From NCBI GenBank assembly GCA_023255955.1, contig JAGDWD010000008.1, positions 316,845-380,844 on the forward strand: 64,000 nt of DNA, written 5' to 3'. The notes beneath the pieces were generated by a model, which ran no database searches, was not told where the DNA came from, and was given only the letters and a program-made list of their open reading frames with translations. Below are positions 53,773 through 62,789 of this stretch, piece after piece. Source of the stretch: Desulfurococcales archaeon. GTDB lineage: Archaea; Thermoproteota; Thermoprotei_A; Sulfolobales; NBVN01. Position numbers and translations under genes: made by a program. Within the stretch, counting starts at the first letter, position 1, and the number at the start of each line of letters is the position of its first letter.

Positions 53773-55023
53773 CTATTTCTTTAAGTTCATGTACTTCAGT
53801 AGCAGGTCTAGTATGGCCCTAGCAACCTCTACTTTTCTAGTCTTACTAATAGAAGTACTTTCCCCTGTGTCAGTGATTATTGTGACCTCATTGAACTCTG
53901 ATGCGAAGGCTATGTCTGACCGACTTATGTCGTTAGCTACTACAATATTGAACCCTCTCTTGACTAATTTTTCTTTTGCTTTAGAAGCTAGCTTAGCCGC
54001 ATCACCCTCAGCAAACTCCGCTGCGAAACCTACGACTACGCCCTTAAAGAACTTCCTTATCTCCACCGAGATCTTAGGTGTCGGAACCATCCGCACTTCT
54101 AGACTCTCTAAATCACTACTAATCTTCCCACCCTCAACTTTACTAAACTTGAAATCTACGGGGGCTGCCGCAAGAATTACCGCGCTGTAGTTACCTGATT
54201 TCAGCTCCGCTACGACAGCATCTAACATTTCCTGTGTGGTCCTCACCGGTATAGATTTCACGTAATGCGGGGCTTCCACGCTCATCGGTCCGTGGACGAG
54301 GGTTACTTCAGCTCCTCTAAAATAGGCTTCTCTAGCTATCGCAACACCCATTTTCCCGGAGCTGGAATTAGTTAGGAATCTCACATTATCTAGATACTCC
54401 CTTGTAGGACCGGCTGTAACTAGGATCTTCATCCCCCTCAGGTCCTTACCCCTCATCGTTGATGCCTCTACTGCGGCAACTATGTCTTCTAGTGGAGGGT
54501 ACTTAGCTCGGTTCTCCTGGATGATTGGAGGTACTATAGTCACACCTATCTCCTCAAGCTTCTTTGCTGCCTCGAGAACCGGTGGGGATGTGAGGAGACT
54601 GAAGTGTGCTGCTGGGACAACTACGAGAGGCTTCCTCATTCCTAGAAATGAGTGTGCTAGGACAGTCACTGATGTGTCGGCAATCCCTCCGGCTATCTTA
54701 GCTATGGTGTTAGCAGTTGCCGGTGCTATTACGTAGGAGTCGCAGATCTCGGCTAGGGTGATATGACCTACCTCACCAGAGAAGTCGACGAAGACTTCGT
54801 TGCCTGTAGCCCACTCGAAGAGTCTGGGACTAACATATTTCGTAGCCTCACGACTCATAACTACGTAGACTTCTGCTCCTAGTCTGATTAGCTCTCGGGC
54901 TAGGTCCACACTCCTATAAAGAGAAACTGATGAGGTCACACCCAAAGCTACACATTTACCTGAGAGAACCTCACTTAGCTTAGCTCTAATTTCATGTGCG
55001 GGATGCCACCTAAGTTTCTTCAA
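53773..55023 (-). CDS. coaBC: Bifunctional CoaBC: phosphopantothenoylcysteine synthetase/decarboxylase
   Basis: 416 aa. N-terminal flavoprotein decarboxylase (GVTSSVSLYRSVDLARELI, and APATANTIAKIAGGIADTSV), C-terminal synthetase (ILVTAGPTREYLDNVRFLTNSSSGKMG). Converts 4'-phosphopantothenate to 4'-phosphopantetheine. First gene of the three-gene CoA operon. Confidence 0.93.
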   Translation of the reverse strand: MKKLRWHPAHEIRAKLSEVLSGKCVALGVTSSVSLYRSVDLARELIRLGAEVYVVMSREATKYVSPRLFEWATGNEVFVDFSGEVGHITLAEICDSYVIAPATANTIAKIAGGIADTSVTVLAHSFLGMRKPLVVVPAAHFSLLTSPPVLEAAKKLEEIGVTIVPPIIQENRAKYPPLEDIVAAVEASTMRGKDLRGMKILVTAGPTREYLDNVRFLTNSSSGKMGVAIAREAYFRGAEVTLVHGPMSVEAPHYVKSIPVRTTQEMLDAVVAELKSGNYSAVILAAAPVDFKFSKVEGGKISSDLESLEVRMVPTPKISVEIRKFFKGVVVGFAAEFAEGDAAKLASKAKEKLVKRGFNIVVANDISRSDIAFASEFNEVTIITDTGESTSISKTRKVEVARAILDLLLKYMNLKK

Positions 55024-55225
55024 CTACCTACCCTGTATAGGGGCCTCACCACGAAAATAAAGCTGGGTCTATAGATATCGTGCTAAGAATACCGAGGCAG
55101 TGCCCTAATTTATAGCTGAAAGCTCCTCTAGGTCAGAGGTCAGCCAACCCTACGTTGTTTGGTACCTCATTATGGTGTCCTGGGATTGTAGATATAGAAT
55201 TATTTTTAGCTAGCGCTCAACACTT

Positions 55226-55720
55226 ATGGTCGCGAACATGGAAACAGTGGGGTACGTGGTCAGGCCTATAGCTTCTGAGGCAGAGCTGAAGAAGGTAATA
55301 GAGATAAACATGGTTACTCTCCCGGAGCACTATCCTTACTTCTTCTGGTACGAGCACTTCGAGCTCTGGAAGGATATTTTCCTCGTAGCCCTCGTCGGAG
55401 AGAACATAGTGGGCTACAACATGTGTAGGATAGAGTACGGCTTAGGTCATGTAAGGAGAGGGATCGTTAAGCAGGGACATGTGGTTAGCATAGCTGTTCT
55501 ACCTGAGTTTAGGCGTAGGGGGATAGCTACAGCACTAATGGTTAACGCTATGAACGCTATGAAAGATAAGCATGGAGCTGGAGAAGTGTACCTCGAGGTT
55601 AGAGTAAGTAATGAGCCAGCAATAAGGCTCTACGAAAAGCTCGGATTTAGGAAAGTGAAGATTCTGAAGAAGTACTACCTCGACGGTGAGGATGCTTATC
55701 TCATGGCTAGGGAACTTTAA
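55226..55720 (+). CDS. GNAT N-acetyltransferase (RimI/Ard1-like)
   Basis: 164 aa, acetyl-CoA-binding motif RRRGIATAL near residue 94, with VVSIAVLPEFR and NEPAIRLYEKLGFRKVKI. The pattern fits archaeal N-terminal protein acetyltransferases of the Ard1/NatA type; the acceptor is inferred. Stands alone between the CoA operon and the KH gene. Confidence 0.85.
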   Translation: MVANMETVGYVVRPIASEAELKKVIEINMVTLPEHYPYFFWYEHFELWKDIFLVALVGENIVGYNMCRIEYGLGHVRRGIVKQGHVVSIAVLPEFRRRGIATALMVNAMNAMKDKHGAGEVYLEVRVSNEPAIRLYEKLGFRKVKILKKYYLDGEDAYLMAREL

Positions 55721-55847
55721 GATACTTTTCGGTGGCTCCATCAACCGGTTTATCTCTGCACCACCAGTTTGACCCTACGAAATAATGAAAAATACTGAAA
55801 CACTTCTTAACCTGCTGAAGATCGTGTTTCGATTTACAACTGAAGGC

Positions 55848-55865
55848 CTCACTCTTAAGAGTGAG
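55848..55865. promoter_or_regulatory. Perfect 18-bp palindrome near a promoter
   Basis: CTCACTCTTAAGAGTGAG is an exact palindrome. It lies about 15-20 bases ahead of a TATA-like AAAGTTTATTAG at about 55880-55891, which faces the KH gene. Position suggests an operator or activator site; nothing shows the binding protein. Alternatively it is the loop-less end of a small hairpin. Confidence 0.4.
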
Positions 55866-55994
55866 AGAAGGTTGGGCTGAAAAGTTTATTAGGGTTGTGT
55901 AGGGAGGGGTCAGGTACTATCTAATATGGCTGAAGGACCGTGCTCTAAGACTAATTAGTCCGGACTGCAAGAAACTTTAGGAGAGAGATCAAGA

Positions 55995-56585
55995 ATGGTA
56001 GACCATAGAACCGTGCCTGGAGTCACTAAAGTGTATTTGAGAATCCATGAGGATAGGTTGGGGGTGCTCATCGGTGAAGGCGGTAGGGTGGTTAAGGACT
56101 TAGAGGCCCGCTTAGGTGTTAAGATTACTGTTAACACTGTGGATAGCTCAGTCATAGTAGAGCCTGCCAGCCCCTCCACCCCAGCTACAAACATACTGAA
56201 GTGTCAGGAGATCATAAAAGCTATAGATCACTGCTTCTCCTACGAAAGAGCTTCGAGGCTCTATGATGACGATGCTGTACTCATAATAGTAGATCTAAAG
56301 GATCAGGTATCCTCTAACGAGAGCCATCTCCAGAGGATTAAGGGGAGGATCATAGGTGAGGAGGGAAAAGCAAGAAAGAACTTAGAGGAGATTACAGGAA
56401 CCTACATCAGCGTGTGCCGCGATACTGTCGCAATTATAGGTGAGTACACTAGGGCGGAACTAGCTCGGCAGGCTATTGAGATGTTAGTCCAGGGACGCCA
56501 ACACTCAACCGTCTACAAGTTCCTTGATAAAGCTATCAGGGAACTAAAAAGAAAGGAGCTTACAGACCTGTGGAGTAAGCTGTGA
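55995..56585 (+). CDS. KH-domain RNA-binding protein (Dim2/Pno1-like)
   Basis: 196 aa with two KH domains: VLIGEGGRVVKDLEA (about 24-38) and GRIIGEEGKARKNLEEITG (about 117-135), both keeping the GxxG loop. It corresponds to the archaeal homologue of Pno1/Dim2, which acts in small-subunit maturation at the 3' end of 16S rRNA. ATG preceded by GGAGAG. Confidence 0.88.
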   Translation: MVDHRTVPGVTKVYLRIHEDRLGVLIGEGGRVVKDLEARLGVKITVNTVDSSVIVEPASPSTPATNILKCQEIIKAIDHCFSYERASRLYDDDAVLIIVDLKDQVSSNESHLQRIKGRIIGEEGKARKNLEEITGTYISVCRDTVAIIGEYTRAELARQAIEMLVQGRQHSTVYKFLDKAIRELKRKELTDLWSKL

Positions 56586-56874
56586 TGTGTGTGTAACTCT
56601 GAATTGTGATGAGGGGCCAAAGCTCTGAGCTCCTTCTACTCCTCTCAGGATAGAGCTCCACTCATGAGAAATAAAATAATGTCGTAGCTGACCGTTAAAG
56701 AATAGAGTGTCGGATACCTCAGTGCTATAGATGTGGGATCGCAGTGTTTCGACCTACAGGGAAGCTCTTTCTTCAAGGTATATGCTAGGTTCACGGTATT
56801 ACCATGTTTTAAAACCGACTACTTAGCTGATTTTACCGCGTATAGTTAAGCACTGTTAGTGATTCTGTGTCTAG

Positions 56875-57081
56875 GTGGTAGAAACGCCCATTAAGATACT
56901 TAAGGTATCTAGGGATGAGTTACCCACGCACATGAGTCTCATGTCTCAGAGGGGGTTTAAGTGTGTGGAGCTTGATGGAGGAGAATACAGTTGCTCGAAG
57001 AAGATAAATGAGATACAGGAGTATGTAGTCATACTCCTATCCTCTTCTGAAGATAAAACAAGCCCGTCACTACATCGCTAG
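56875..57081 (+). CDS. Small protein of unknown function
   Basis: 68 aa frame, GTG start at 56875. A TATA-like GTTTTAAAAC at 56804-56813 would give a leader of about 40 bases. It contains MSQRGFKCVELDGGEYSCSKK with two cysteines and no recognised domain. It lies 72 bases ahead of the Hfq/Sm-like gene. Could be real or chance. Confidence 0.4.
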   Translation: MVETPIKILKVSRDELPTHMSLMSQRGFKCVELDGGEYSCSKKINEIQEYVVILLSSSEDKTSPSLHR

Positions 57082-57153
57082 AGGTTCCTGTAATTCTGTT
57101 CTAGAAGAAACCTACTTATTAACATTTTAAGGGTAGGGTATGCGGAGATCTAG

Positions 57154-57567
57154 ATGCGTGATAATATCCTAGATAGGAGATTTGAAGGTAAGGCAGTGAG
57201 GATCTATATATCAGGCATGGAGGAGCCTTTAGAGGGTGTAGTAGACGAGGTATCTAAGTATGAGATAGGGATAAGAACCCCCAAAGAAGGCCCGATAGTA
57301 GTGTTCAGACATGCTATAGCTTATGTTGAGGTCTCTCAGACAGATCTTCACGGATTTTCTAGTGAGGAACTAGAGGACGTAATAATAACGCCCGAGATGA
57401 GTGGTAGTGATGTCGTGATAGTTCTCCGCGGTAATGTTAAGTTATCTGGTAAGCTCGCTAAGGTCTCTAAATACGAGATCGGTTTAAGAGTGGGAGATAA
57501 GGCCCTCATAGTACCTAAGGCCAGCATATCTCACATAATATTCCAGCAACCTAGATCTGGAGAATGA
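57154..57567 (+). CDS. Tandem Sm/Hfq-like protein
   Basis: 137 aa made of two similar halves. Half one has EEPLEGVVDEVSKYEIGIRT and VVFRHAIAYVEV; half two has NVKLSGKLAKVSKYEIGLRV and LIVPKASISHIIF. VSKYEIG recurs at 33-39 and 104-110. The strand pattern and the xxHAI/ASIS motif are those of Hfq (where the second Sm motif is YKHAIS). Likely an RNA-binding protein; dimer-like packing within one chain is inferred. Confidence 0.7.
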   Translation: MRDNILDRRFEGKAVRIYISGMEEPLEGVVDEVSKYEIGIRTPKEGPIVVFRHAIAYVEVSQTDLHGFSSEELEDVIITPEMSGSDVVIVLRGNVKLSGKLAKVSKYEIGLRVGDKALIVPKASISHIIFQQPRSGE

Positions 57568-57574
57568 GCCTTCC

Positions 57575-58264
57575 TCACAGTATCGACGCGTCTTCTATTA
57601 CATAATAACCTACGTTCATTAAAGGATAAAGAATTTTTCTAGCTCTGTGTATTGCTACTCCCCTCCCCCTAAACAATGGTGACCTAATTACGAATGTCTC
57701 GAATTCCCCTCCCTCACCTATGGGACTGACACCACACTCATTATAGGCTTTAAGTAGGGACTGCAGGACCTCGGAGTTGTCGGGATTTCCGAGCACTCTC
57801 AAATCTAGGCAGTAAGCCTGGATAGCGGTAATTATAAACCCTAGCTCACCTATCTCCTCCCTCAGTAAGTCCACCTCATTACGGCCCCAGATAGGTGCGT
57901 AGAGAGATACTCCCAATTCATCAGCTAGAGCCCTAAACCTCTCGAGCTGGAACCTAGATCTGACAGCTCCCACAACAATATATTCTACATCTGGGTGCTT
58001 ACTTAGAATCTCCTTCAAACCATCCTTAAACTCTATGTACTCTAAGTCTTTGAGGCCGCTTACAGAGACAGTGTAAACTGGGAGCCCCATGATTTCCCCG
58101 TGTAACTTAGCCCATCGAATGTTTACTGCGTGGAACAGCCACGAATCCTCCCTGCCGGGTTCGACAACCACTAATGCCTCAGGTACTAGTCCATGATATA
58201 ATGAGAGTAGTAGAGAGTAGTGTGAGTCCTTACCACCACTATATAGAGCTATAGCCCTACGCAC
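57575..58264 (-). CDS. Diphthine--ammonia ligase (Dph6-like ATP pyrophosphatase)
   Basis: Final amidation step of diphthamide on elongation factor 2. N-terminal PP-loop LYSGGKDSHYS and C-terminal GEGGEFETFV, as in the family. Start: the frame runs back to 58330, but GTG at 58264 has the perfect GGAGGG seven bases upstream, giving about 229 aa. Convergent with the Hfq/Sm-like gene (7 bases). Confidence 0.88.
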   Translation of the reverse strand: MRRAIALYSGGKDSHYSLLLSLYHGLVPEALVVVEPGREDSWLFHAVNIRWAKLHGEIMGLPVYTVSVSGLKDLEYIEFKDGLKEILSKHPDVEYIVVGAVRSRFQLERFRALADELGVSLYAPIWGRNEVDLLREEIGELGFIITAIQAYCLDLRVLGNPDNSEVLQSLLKAYNECGVSPIGEGGEFETFVIRSPLFRGRGVAIHRARKILYPLMNVGYYVIEDASIL

Positions 58265-58454
58265 GATCGAACCCTCCACACATAGCCCACTACGGTAACA
58301 TCCATAGCTAAGCTCACTACGTAATCCCAATGATAGTTTAATTGAGGAGAACTTATATCAAACCAGTTCCTCCTAATCCAAGGAACAGGAAACTTGAAGT
58401 TTAATACGGATTAGGGAGCAAGTAGATTTTTAGCTCCGACCTACACTTAAGAAT

Positions 58455-58763
58455 GTGGGAAAACAAGTGAAGTGCCCAAGATGTGGATGGGATACACAGC
58501 CGTCTAAGACTTGGCACTTAACGTCTCCTCTGCCTGACTCGGAGGGGAGGATCACTATAACCATAATGGGCTCGTTCAAGTGCCCGAAGTGTGGCTATAG
58601 CTGGAGAGGTAGGGTCAACGTTCTCAAGGTCGGTGGTGAGCACGACGTGGAGCTAGGTGAATCTAGGAAGAGCCGTAAGAAGCAGGAGGAAGGTAAGCAC
58701 AGTGAGAGCGGGGGAGGAAAAGTAATCGAGATCGATATTAGAGAGGTCTTGGAGGAGGAGTAG
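58455..58763 (+). CDS. Zinc-ribbon protein of unknown function
   Basis: 102 aa. Two CxxC knuckles (CPRCGWDT and CPKCGYSW) with about 30 residues between them form a zinc ribbon, then a charged, low-complexity linker (SRKSRKKQEEGKHSESGGG) and an acidic tail. GTG start at 58455. Possibly nucleic-acid associated. It lies 3 bases before the signal peptidase gene. Confidence 0.7.
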   Translation: MGKQVKCPRCGWDTQPSKTWHLTSPLPDSEGRITITIMGSFKCPKCGYSWRGRVNVLKVGGEHDVELGESRKSRKKQEEGKHSESGGGKVIEIDIREVLEEE

Positions 58764-58766
58764 CGG

Positions 58767-59198
58767 GTGCTGAAGATCCGGGTCTTAAGGACCGCCTTGA
58801 TGGTTCTTGAGTCTCTGGTAGGGCTCTCACTACTCGTTCTAGTGCTTCTCACATTATTTGGCTATATCACCATAGCTGTCGTGGAAGGAAGTTCTATGGA
58901 GCCTACCCTGCAGACAGGGGACCTAGTCATAGTACTCAGGAAGATATCCGTTAACGACATGTCGATAGGTGATGTAGTAGTTTATCGTCGTGGGTCAACA
59001 CTAATAATACATAGAATTGTGATGATTGAGGGAAACACCGTCATCACTAAGGGGGATAATAACTGGGTGGTCGACCCTCCAGTTAGTTCTGATGCTATAG
59101 TAGGGAAAGTCCTTGAGGTCGGGGATAGGTTGTTTAAGATTCCTCTAGTGGGTTACTTAACTCTTCTGTTAAGGTACTCGATCAGCTCCCTCACATAG
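58767..59198 (+). CDS. Signal peptidase I (S26B, Sec11-like)
   Basis: 143 aa membrane protease removing signal peptides. One N-terminal helix (about 15-38), then Ser43 in GSSMEPT, His82 in LIIHRIV and Asp97 in KGDNNW: the Ser/His/Asp set of the archaeal/ER type (no Lys). A hydrophobic C-terminal segment may be a second helix. Overlaps the convergent topoisomerase gene by 46 bases. Confidence 0.88.
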   Translation: MLKIRVLRTALMVLESLVGLSLLVLVLLTLFGYITIAVVEGSSMEPTLQTGDLVIVLRKISVNDMSIGDVVVYRRGSTLIIHRIVMIEGNTVITKGDNNWVVDPPVSSDAIVGKVLEVGDRLFKIPLVGYLTLLLRYSISSLT

Positions 59199-61171
59199 CG
59201 GCCGGTAGACCTTAGCTTATAGATAGTATCAACATATTCCTCAAAACCCATATTCAGACTCTCCTTCCAAGCTCTGTAGTTCTCGATGAGACTTTTGTAC
59301 GCTCTTAGATGAGCCAGACATAGACTCACACCCTCTAAGAAGTCTATAGAGTCCTCCCCGCAAACAGCACAGCGGCCTACATTCCTAGCTAACTTGAGTT
59401 TCTCTTTCAGAGTTCTGTCCTCATGTTCAGCAATCACTTTCTTAATCTCACTCAGCTTACTATTTAACTTAGAGATAGCCTCACCCACTACCTCCTCTCT
59501 ACTCAGCTTACCATGTAGAATTGCCTGGAGTTTTCTCTCGAACTCCCTAGTCAGCTCCACCTCCGTTATCTCTCTAAATAATGTTTCTAGAATTTGCGCC
59601 ACCCTCAACCCTAACTCAGTCACCTCCATGTTCTTTCCCCGGACGTACCCCCTTTTAATCAGCGTCTCGATAATCTCTGCTCTAGTAGCTTCAGTACCTA
59701 TACCTACAGACTCCATCCACTTAAGTATTGAGGCCTTAGTATATGGAGGAGGCCTCCGGGTATACGTCTTAACGAGCTTAACCGACGATATCTTAACCTC
59801 CTCACCAGTACGTAACGGAGGCACCTCTACGTTACTAACCTTCCTAAAGCGGTAAACCCGGAGCCATTCATATGAGACTACCCTCCTGCCCGTTAACGTG
59901 AAGGACAGCCCAGTAGAAGGTTCCTTCATTACGTAAACTACCTCCTCAACTCTCGAGCTGGGGTAGAAGGATGCCAAGTACCGCCTCACTATCATGTCGT
60001 ACAAGTTCCGTTCTTCCCTGCTGAGACTCCTTGACGGTAGGTAACCTGTGGGGTGTATAGCTGGGTGTGCTGGATCCTCCCCCAAACCTTCCCGCGGCTT
60101 CGTTAGATTTCTTCTGAGGAGCTCTAACGCGTAATTACCTAGGTCAGGTAGGTGAGTCAATTTCCGTAGTATCTGGGTGTTATCTATTGTTGGAGGTATC
60201 TTCTCGGAGTTAGTCCTAGGATAGCTAATTAGAGACTCAAGATATAGGTCCTCCGCAATCTTCAGAGTTCTCGCTGGAGAATAACCGAACACCTTAGCAG
60301 CTTCTACCTGGAGCTCAGTTAAATTAAATGGGGGAGGGGGTTCTAGGTGTATTATTCTCTTCTCAGCCTGAGTTACGGTAAGCTTTCCACTAGACTTCAA
60401 GGCTTCTACTACTTTCTTAGCCTCATCTAAGCTTCTGAATGGTTCGAAGTTCCTGTTGAGTGTGTACTCCCTCCCCCCATGAGAGATCTTAACAGTAACC
60501 GTGAACATCGCTAAAGGTACGAAAGTCTCCCTCTCAATATGTCTCCTCACTAGCTCCAGTAAAGTAGGGGACTGAACCCTGCCGGCACTTAGAACTGTCC
60601 TGTTCTTATAGACCCTGCTGTAAATCTCCATTAACGCCCTACTAACATTTATGCCCCACATCCAGTCAAGTACGTGTCTAGCTAGACCTGACTCTATATA
60701 GTTCCAGTCGAGTGGCTGGAGATTCTTGAAAGCCCTTACTATGTCTTCCTTAGTTAACGTCGAGAACTTAGCTCTACTAGCTCTCTTAACGTCCCCCAGG
60801 AAATTTATTATGTTGAACCCTATTACCGAGCCCTCAATATCGAAATCACAGGCATTGACGTATTCTTCAGCACGTGCTGACAGCTTTTTAAGTACATTAT
60901 AGTACCTCCTTAAATGCTCCGATCCAGGTTCATACAGCCATCGAGGACCCCAATCACAGTTGAAGACGGGGAACCCTCTCTCATTTGTGTATAGGGTGTA
61001 GAGATGGCCTGCTGTAGATGTGATGACTAGGTCCTTACCGAGAAAACTCCCTACCCACACCTTAACACCGTCGATTACTAGCCTAGTCTTAGCTCCTAGA
61101 GCCTCAGCTATCTTAGCAGCTGCTCTCGGTTTCTCAGCGATGACTAGGACGTAGCTACTGGGCAGAGGCAG
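59153..61171 (-). CDS. topA: DNA topoisomerase I, type IA
   Basis: Relaxes negative supercoils. From 61171 the frame reads into a complete TOPRIM start SYVLVIAEKPRAAAKIAEAL with catalytic Glu, which is lost if the GTG at 61060 is used. DFDIEG carries DxD, SYPRTNSEKIP the catalytic Tyr, and a C-terminal CAVCGED zinc knuckle is present. About 672 aa. No ATG, GTG or TTG exists between the upstream TAG at 61178-61180 and the TOPRIM; CTG at 61171 is 8 bases after GAGGT. Confidence 0.88.
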   Translation of the reverse strand: MPLPSSYVLVIAEKPRAAAKIAEALGAKTRLVIDGVKVWVGSFLGKDLVITSTAGHLYTLYTNERGFPVFNCDWGPRWLYEPGSEHLRRYYNVLKKLSARAEEYVNACDFDIEGSVIGFNIINFLGDVKRASRAKFSTLTKEDIVRAFKNLQPLDWNYIESGLARHVLDWMWGINVSRALMEIYSRVYKNRTVLSAGRVQSPTLLELVRRHIERETFVPLAMFTVTVKISHGGREYTLNRNFEPFRSLDEAKKVVEALKSSGKLTVTQAEKRIIHLEPPPPFNLTELQVEAAKVFGYSPARTLKIAEDLYLESLISYPRTNSEKIPPTIDNTQILRKLTHLPDLGNYALELLRRNLTKPREGLGEDPAHPAIHPTGYLPSRSLSREERNLYDMIVRRYLASFYPSSRVEEVVYVMKEPSTGLSFTLTGRRVVSYEWLRVYRFRKVSNVEVPPLRTGEEVKISSVKLVKTYTRRPPPYTKASILKWMESVGIGTEATRAEIIETLIKRGYVRGKNMEVTELGLRVAQILETLFREITEVELTREFERKLQAILHGKLSREEVVGEAISKLNSKLSEIKKVIAEHEDRTLKEKLKLARNVGRCAVCGEDSIDFLEGVSLCLAHLRAYKSLIENYRAWKESLNMGFEEYVDTIYKLRSTGRYVRELIEYLNRRVK

Positions 61172-61179
61172 CTCTGCCT

Positions 61180-61184
61180 ACCTC
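61180..61184 (-). promoter_or_regulatory. Shine-Dalgarno deciding the topA start
   Basis: GAGGT on the minus strand lies inside the last codons of the site-2 protease gene and 8 bases before CTG at 61171, the first possible start that keeps the TOPRIM. Spacing is typical, which supports CTG initiation. Confidence 0.5.
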
Positions 61185-62256
61185 AAAGAGGTATTGGTGC
61201 TGTTACAAATAGAAGTAGAAGGTATATCAGTAGTAAGTAGAGCCTTTCCCGCTGAGAAAGTTTTGAAAGTTGGTTAGAGTACCCTATGTGGGGTCTAAAA
61301 CCACTAATAAGGATGGCTAGCACCGCGAAGAACCCTAGCCATCTGTAGGTAGGTGAGAGTATGGATAATGCTATGAGGAGTAGAGGTATGGATAGGCTGA
61401 CTGCTCTATGAAGCTCTATACTGGTTATAGACCTCAGAACGTGGCCCCCGTCTAGTTGCCCTACCGGTAGGAGGTTAGCGAAGTGGATTAGCAGGAGTAG
61501 CATTGAGGCAAGCGCGGCTGGGTGAAGTATCACGATAGTGCCCTCCGGATATCGCATGAACCCTGTTGACAGCATTAGGTACATCAACATCGGTGCGAAC
61601 CCTATCGGGGTAACGTCTGGACATGCCAGCTCCTCAACCCTGACCGCTGGTGACATGTTCAAGGTAATCATGAGTGCTAATGAAGAAACTATGACACCTA
61701 CTAGAGGACCTGAAATACCCAGCATTGCGAGGGATTTCCTGTCCCGAGGTAGGAACCTCACAGCAATAACTGCTCCGAACGTACCTAGAGGAGATATTAC
61801 CGGGGCCGGTATGAACATCGGGAGAGGTGTGGGAACATCTGCCCTACGTGATGCTATGAAATGCCCGAGCTCGTGGAGACCTAGAGGTACTAAGACAGAC
61901 AGAACGAAGATAACTGTTGATAGGGGGACGTTACCTACCCCTCCGAGGCATTCATAGAAGGATAGTGAGCTGAGGTAGCCTGTTATCGCTACAGCTACTA
62001 GTGTAGCTACTGCTAGGGAGTAGTAGATAACTCTATTAAAACCTTTAAGACCTACCCTAAACACCCGGACAACTTCGTGGCCAGCACTTACCGTAAGTAG
62101 TGGTTGGTAACCTAGGCTAACTAACTCCTTGAAGACCTCGTTGAAGAACCTCTCGATACTACCACTCACAACTACGTACTCGAGGAATGCCGGAGACTCA
62201 TATGTTAGCTCTACTCCAGCATACCTAGAAAGAACTCTCTCAACTTCTTCTCTCAC
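61183..62256 (-). CDS. Site-2 protease-like metalloprotease (M50)
   Basis: 357 aa intramembrane zinc protease. HELGH at 128-132 in the central helix, [15 protein letters not shown] at about 262-276 supplies the third ligand. Hydrophobic segments flank both. A soluble N-terminal region of about 70 aa is present. It lies between rpoK (4-base overlap) and topA. Substrate unknown. Confidence 0.88.
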   Translation of the reverse strand: MREEVERVLSRYAGVELTYESPAFLEYVVVSGSIERFFNEVFKELVSLGYQPLLTVSAGHEVVRVFRVGLKGFNRVIYYSLAVATLVAVAITGYLSSLSFYECLGGVGNVPLSTVIFVLSVLVPLGLHELGHFIASRRADVPTPLPMFIPAPVISPLGTFGAVIAVRFLPRDRKSLAMLGISGPLVGVIVSSLALMITLNMSPAVRVEELACPDVTPIGFAPMLMYLMLSTGFMRYPEGTIVILHPAALASMLLLLIHFANLLPVGQLDGGHVLRSITSIELHRAVSLSIPLLLIALSILSPTYRWLGFFAVLAILISGFRPHIGYSNQLSKLSQRERLYLLLIYLLLLFVTAPIPL

Positions 62257-62570
62257 AGCTCTACTTCACCGAAAATCTTCCTCTCAGTTTCGATTAGGTG
62301 TGGTACAGGTATTAACTCTCTTGCCCCGTTGGGAAGCCTCCTAACTATTGTGAATGGGAGGACCCCTCTACGTAACTCTTCGCGAGCTATTTCAACAAAG
62401 TCTCTACTTGGGAGCTTACTGACGTCTATTAGGGGTCTAGCCCCGAGAGATAATTGTAGAGCTCTCGCACCTATGATCCTCGCTCTCTCAAACCTAGTCA
62501 ATCTAGGTAACCATATCCGGACTTCAATATCTGAGGTCTCCCTCTCTGGTCGCTCCAAACTCACCACCAA
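62253..62570 (-). CDS. rpoK: DNA-directed RNA polymerase subunit K (Rpb6/omega)
   Basis: 105 aa. The characteristic [24 protein letters not shown] and the following [23 protein letters not shown] are clear. Overlaps the start of the protease gene by 4 bases. Part of the archaeal RNA polymerase core assembly platform. Confidence 0.95.
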   Translation of the reverse strand: MVVSLERPERETSDIEVRIWLPRLTRFERARIIGARALQLSLGARPLIDVSKLPSRDFVEIAREELRRGVLPFTIVRRLPNGARELIPVPHLIETERKIFGEVEL

Positions 62571-62789
62571 GAATTCCTTCTATAACCTAGAAGCTTATAA
62601 CCTAATAACACTGAAACATTGTTTTAGATGCAACTACGAATAGTAGAAGTCTGGTGCTAGTTACCGCAGCTGATTTAGTTACTAAACAGCCTCAGATAAC
62701 CTAAGAAGGAATGGGTAGCGACCACCTTTCTGTAAAACTTAAAACTTAATAGGTTAGGCCTATATTCCTCTTTCTGGTGTCCTAGTATT

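Noticed and set aside
56606-56625. GTGATGA followed by CTGA after 11-12 bases, like the first half of a box C/D sRNA
   Set aside because: No convincing C' and final D box occur at the right distance, and it directly follows the KH gene stop.
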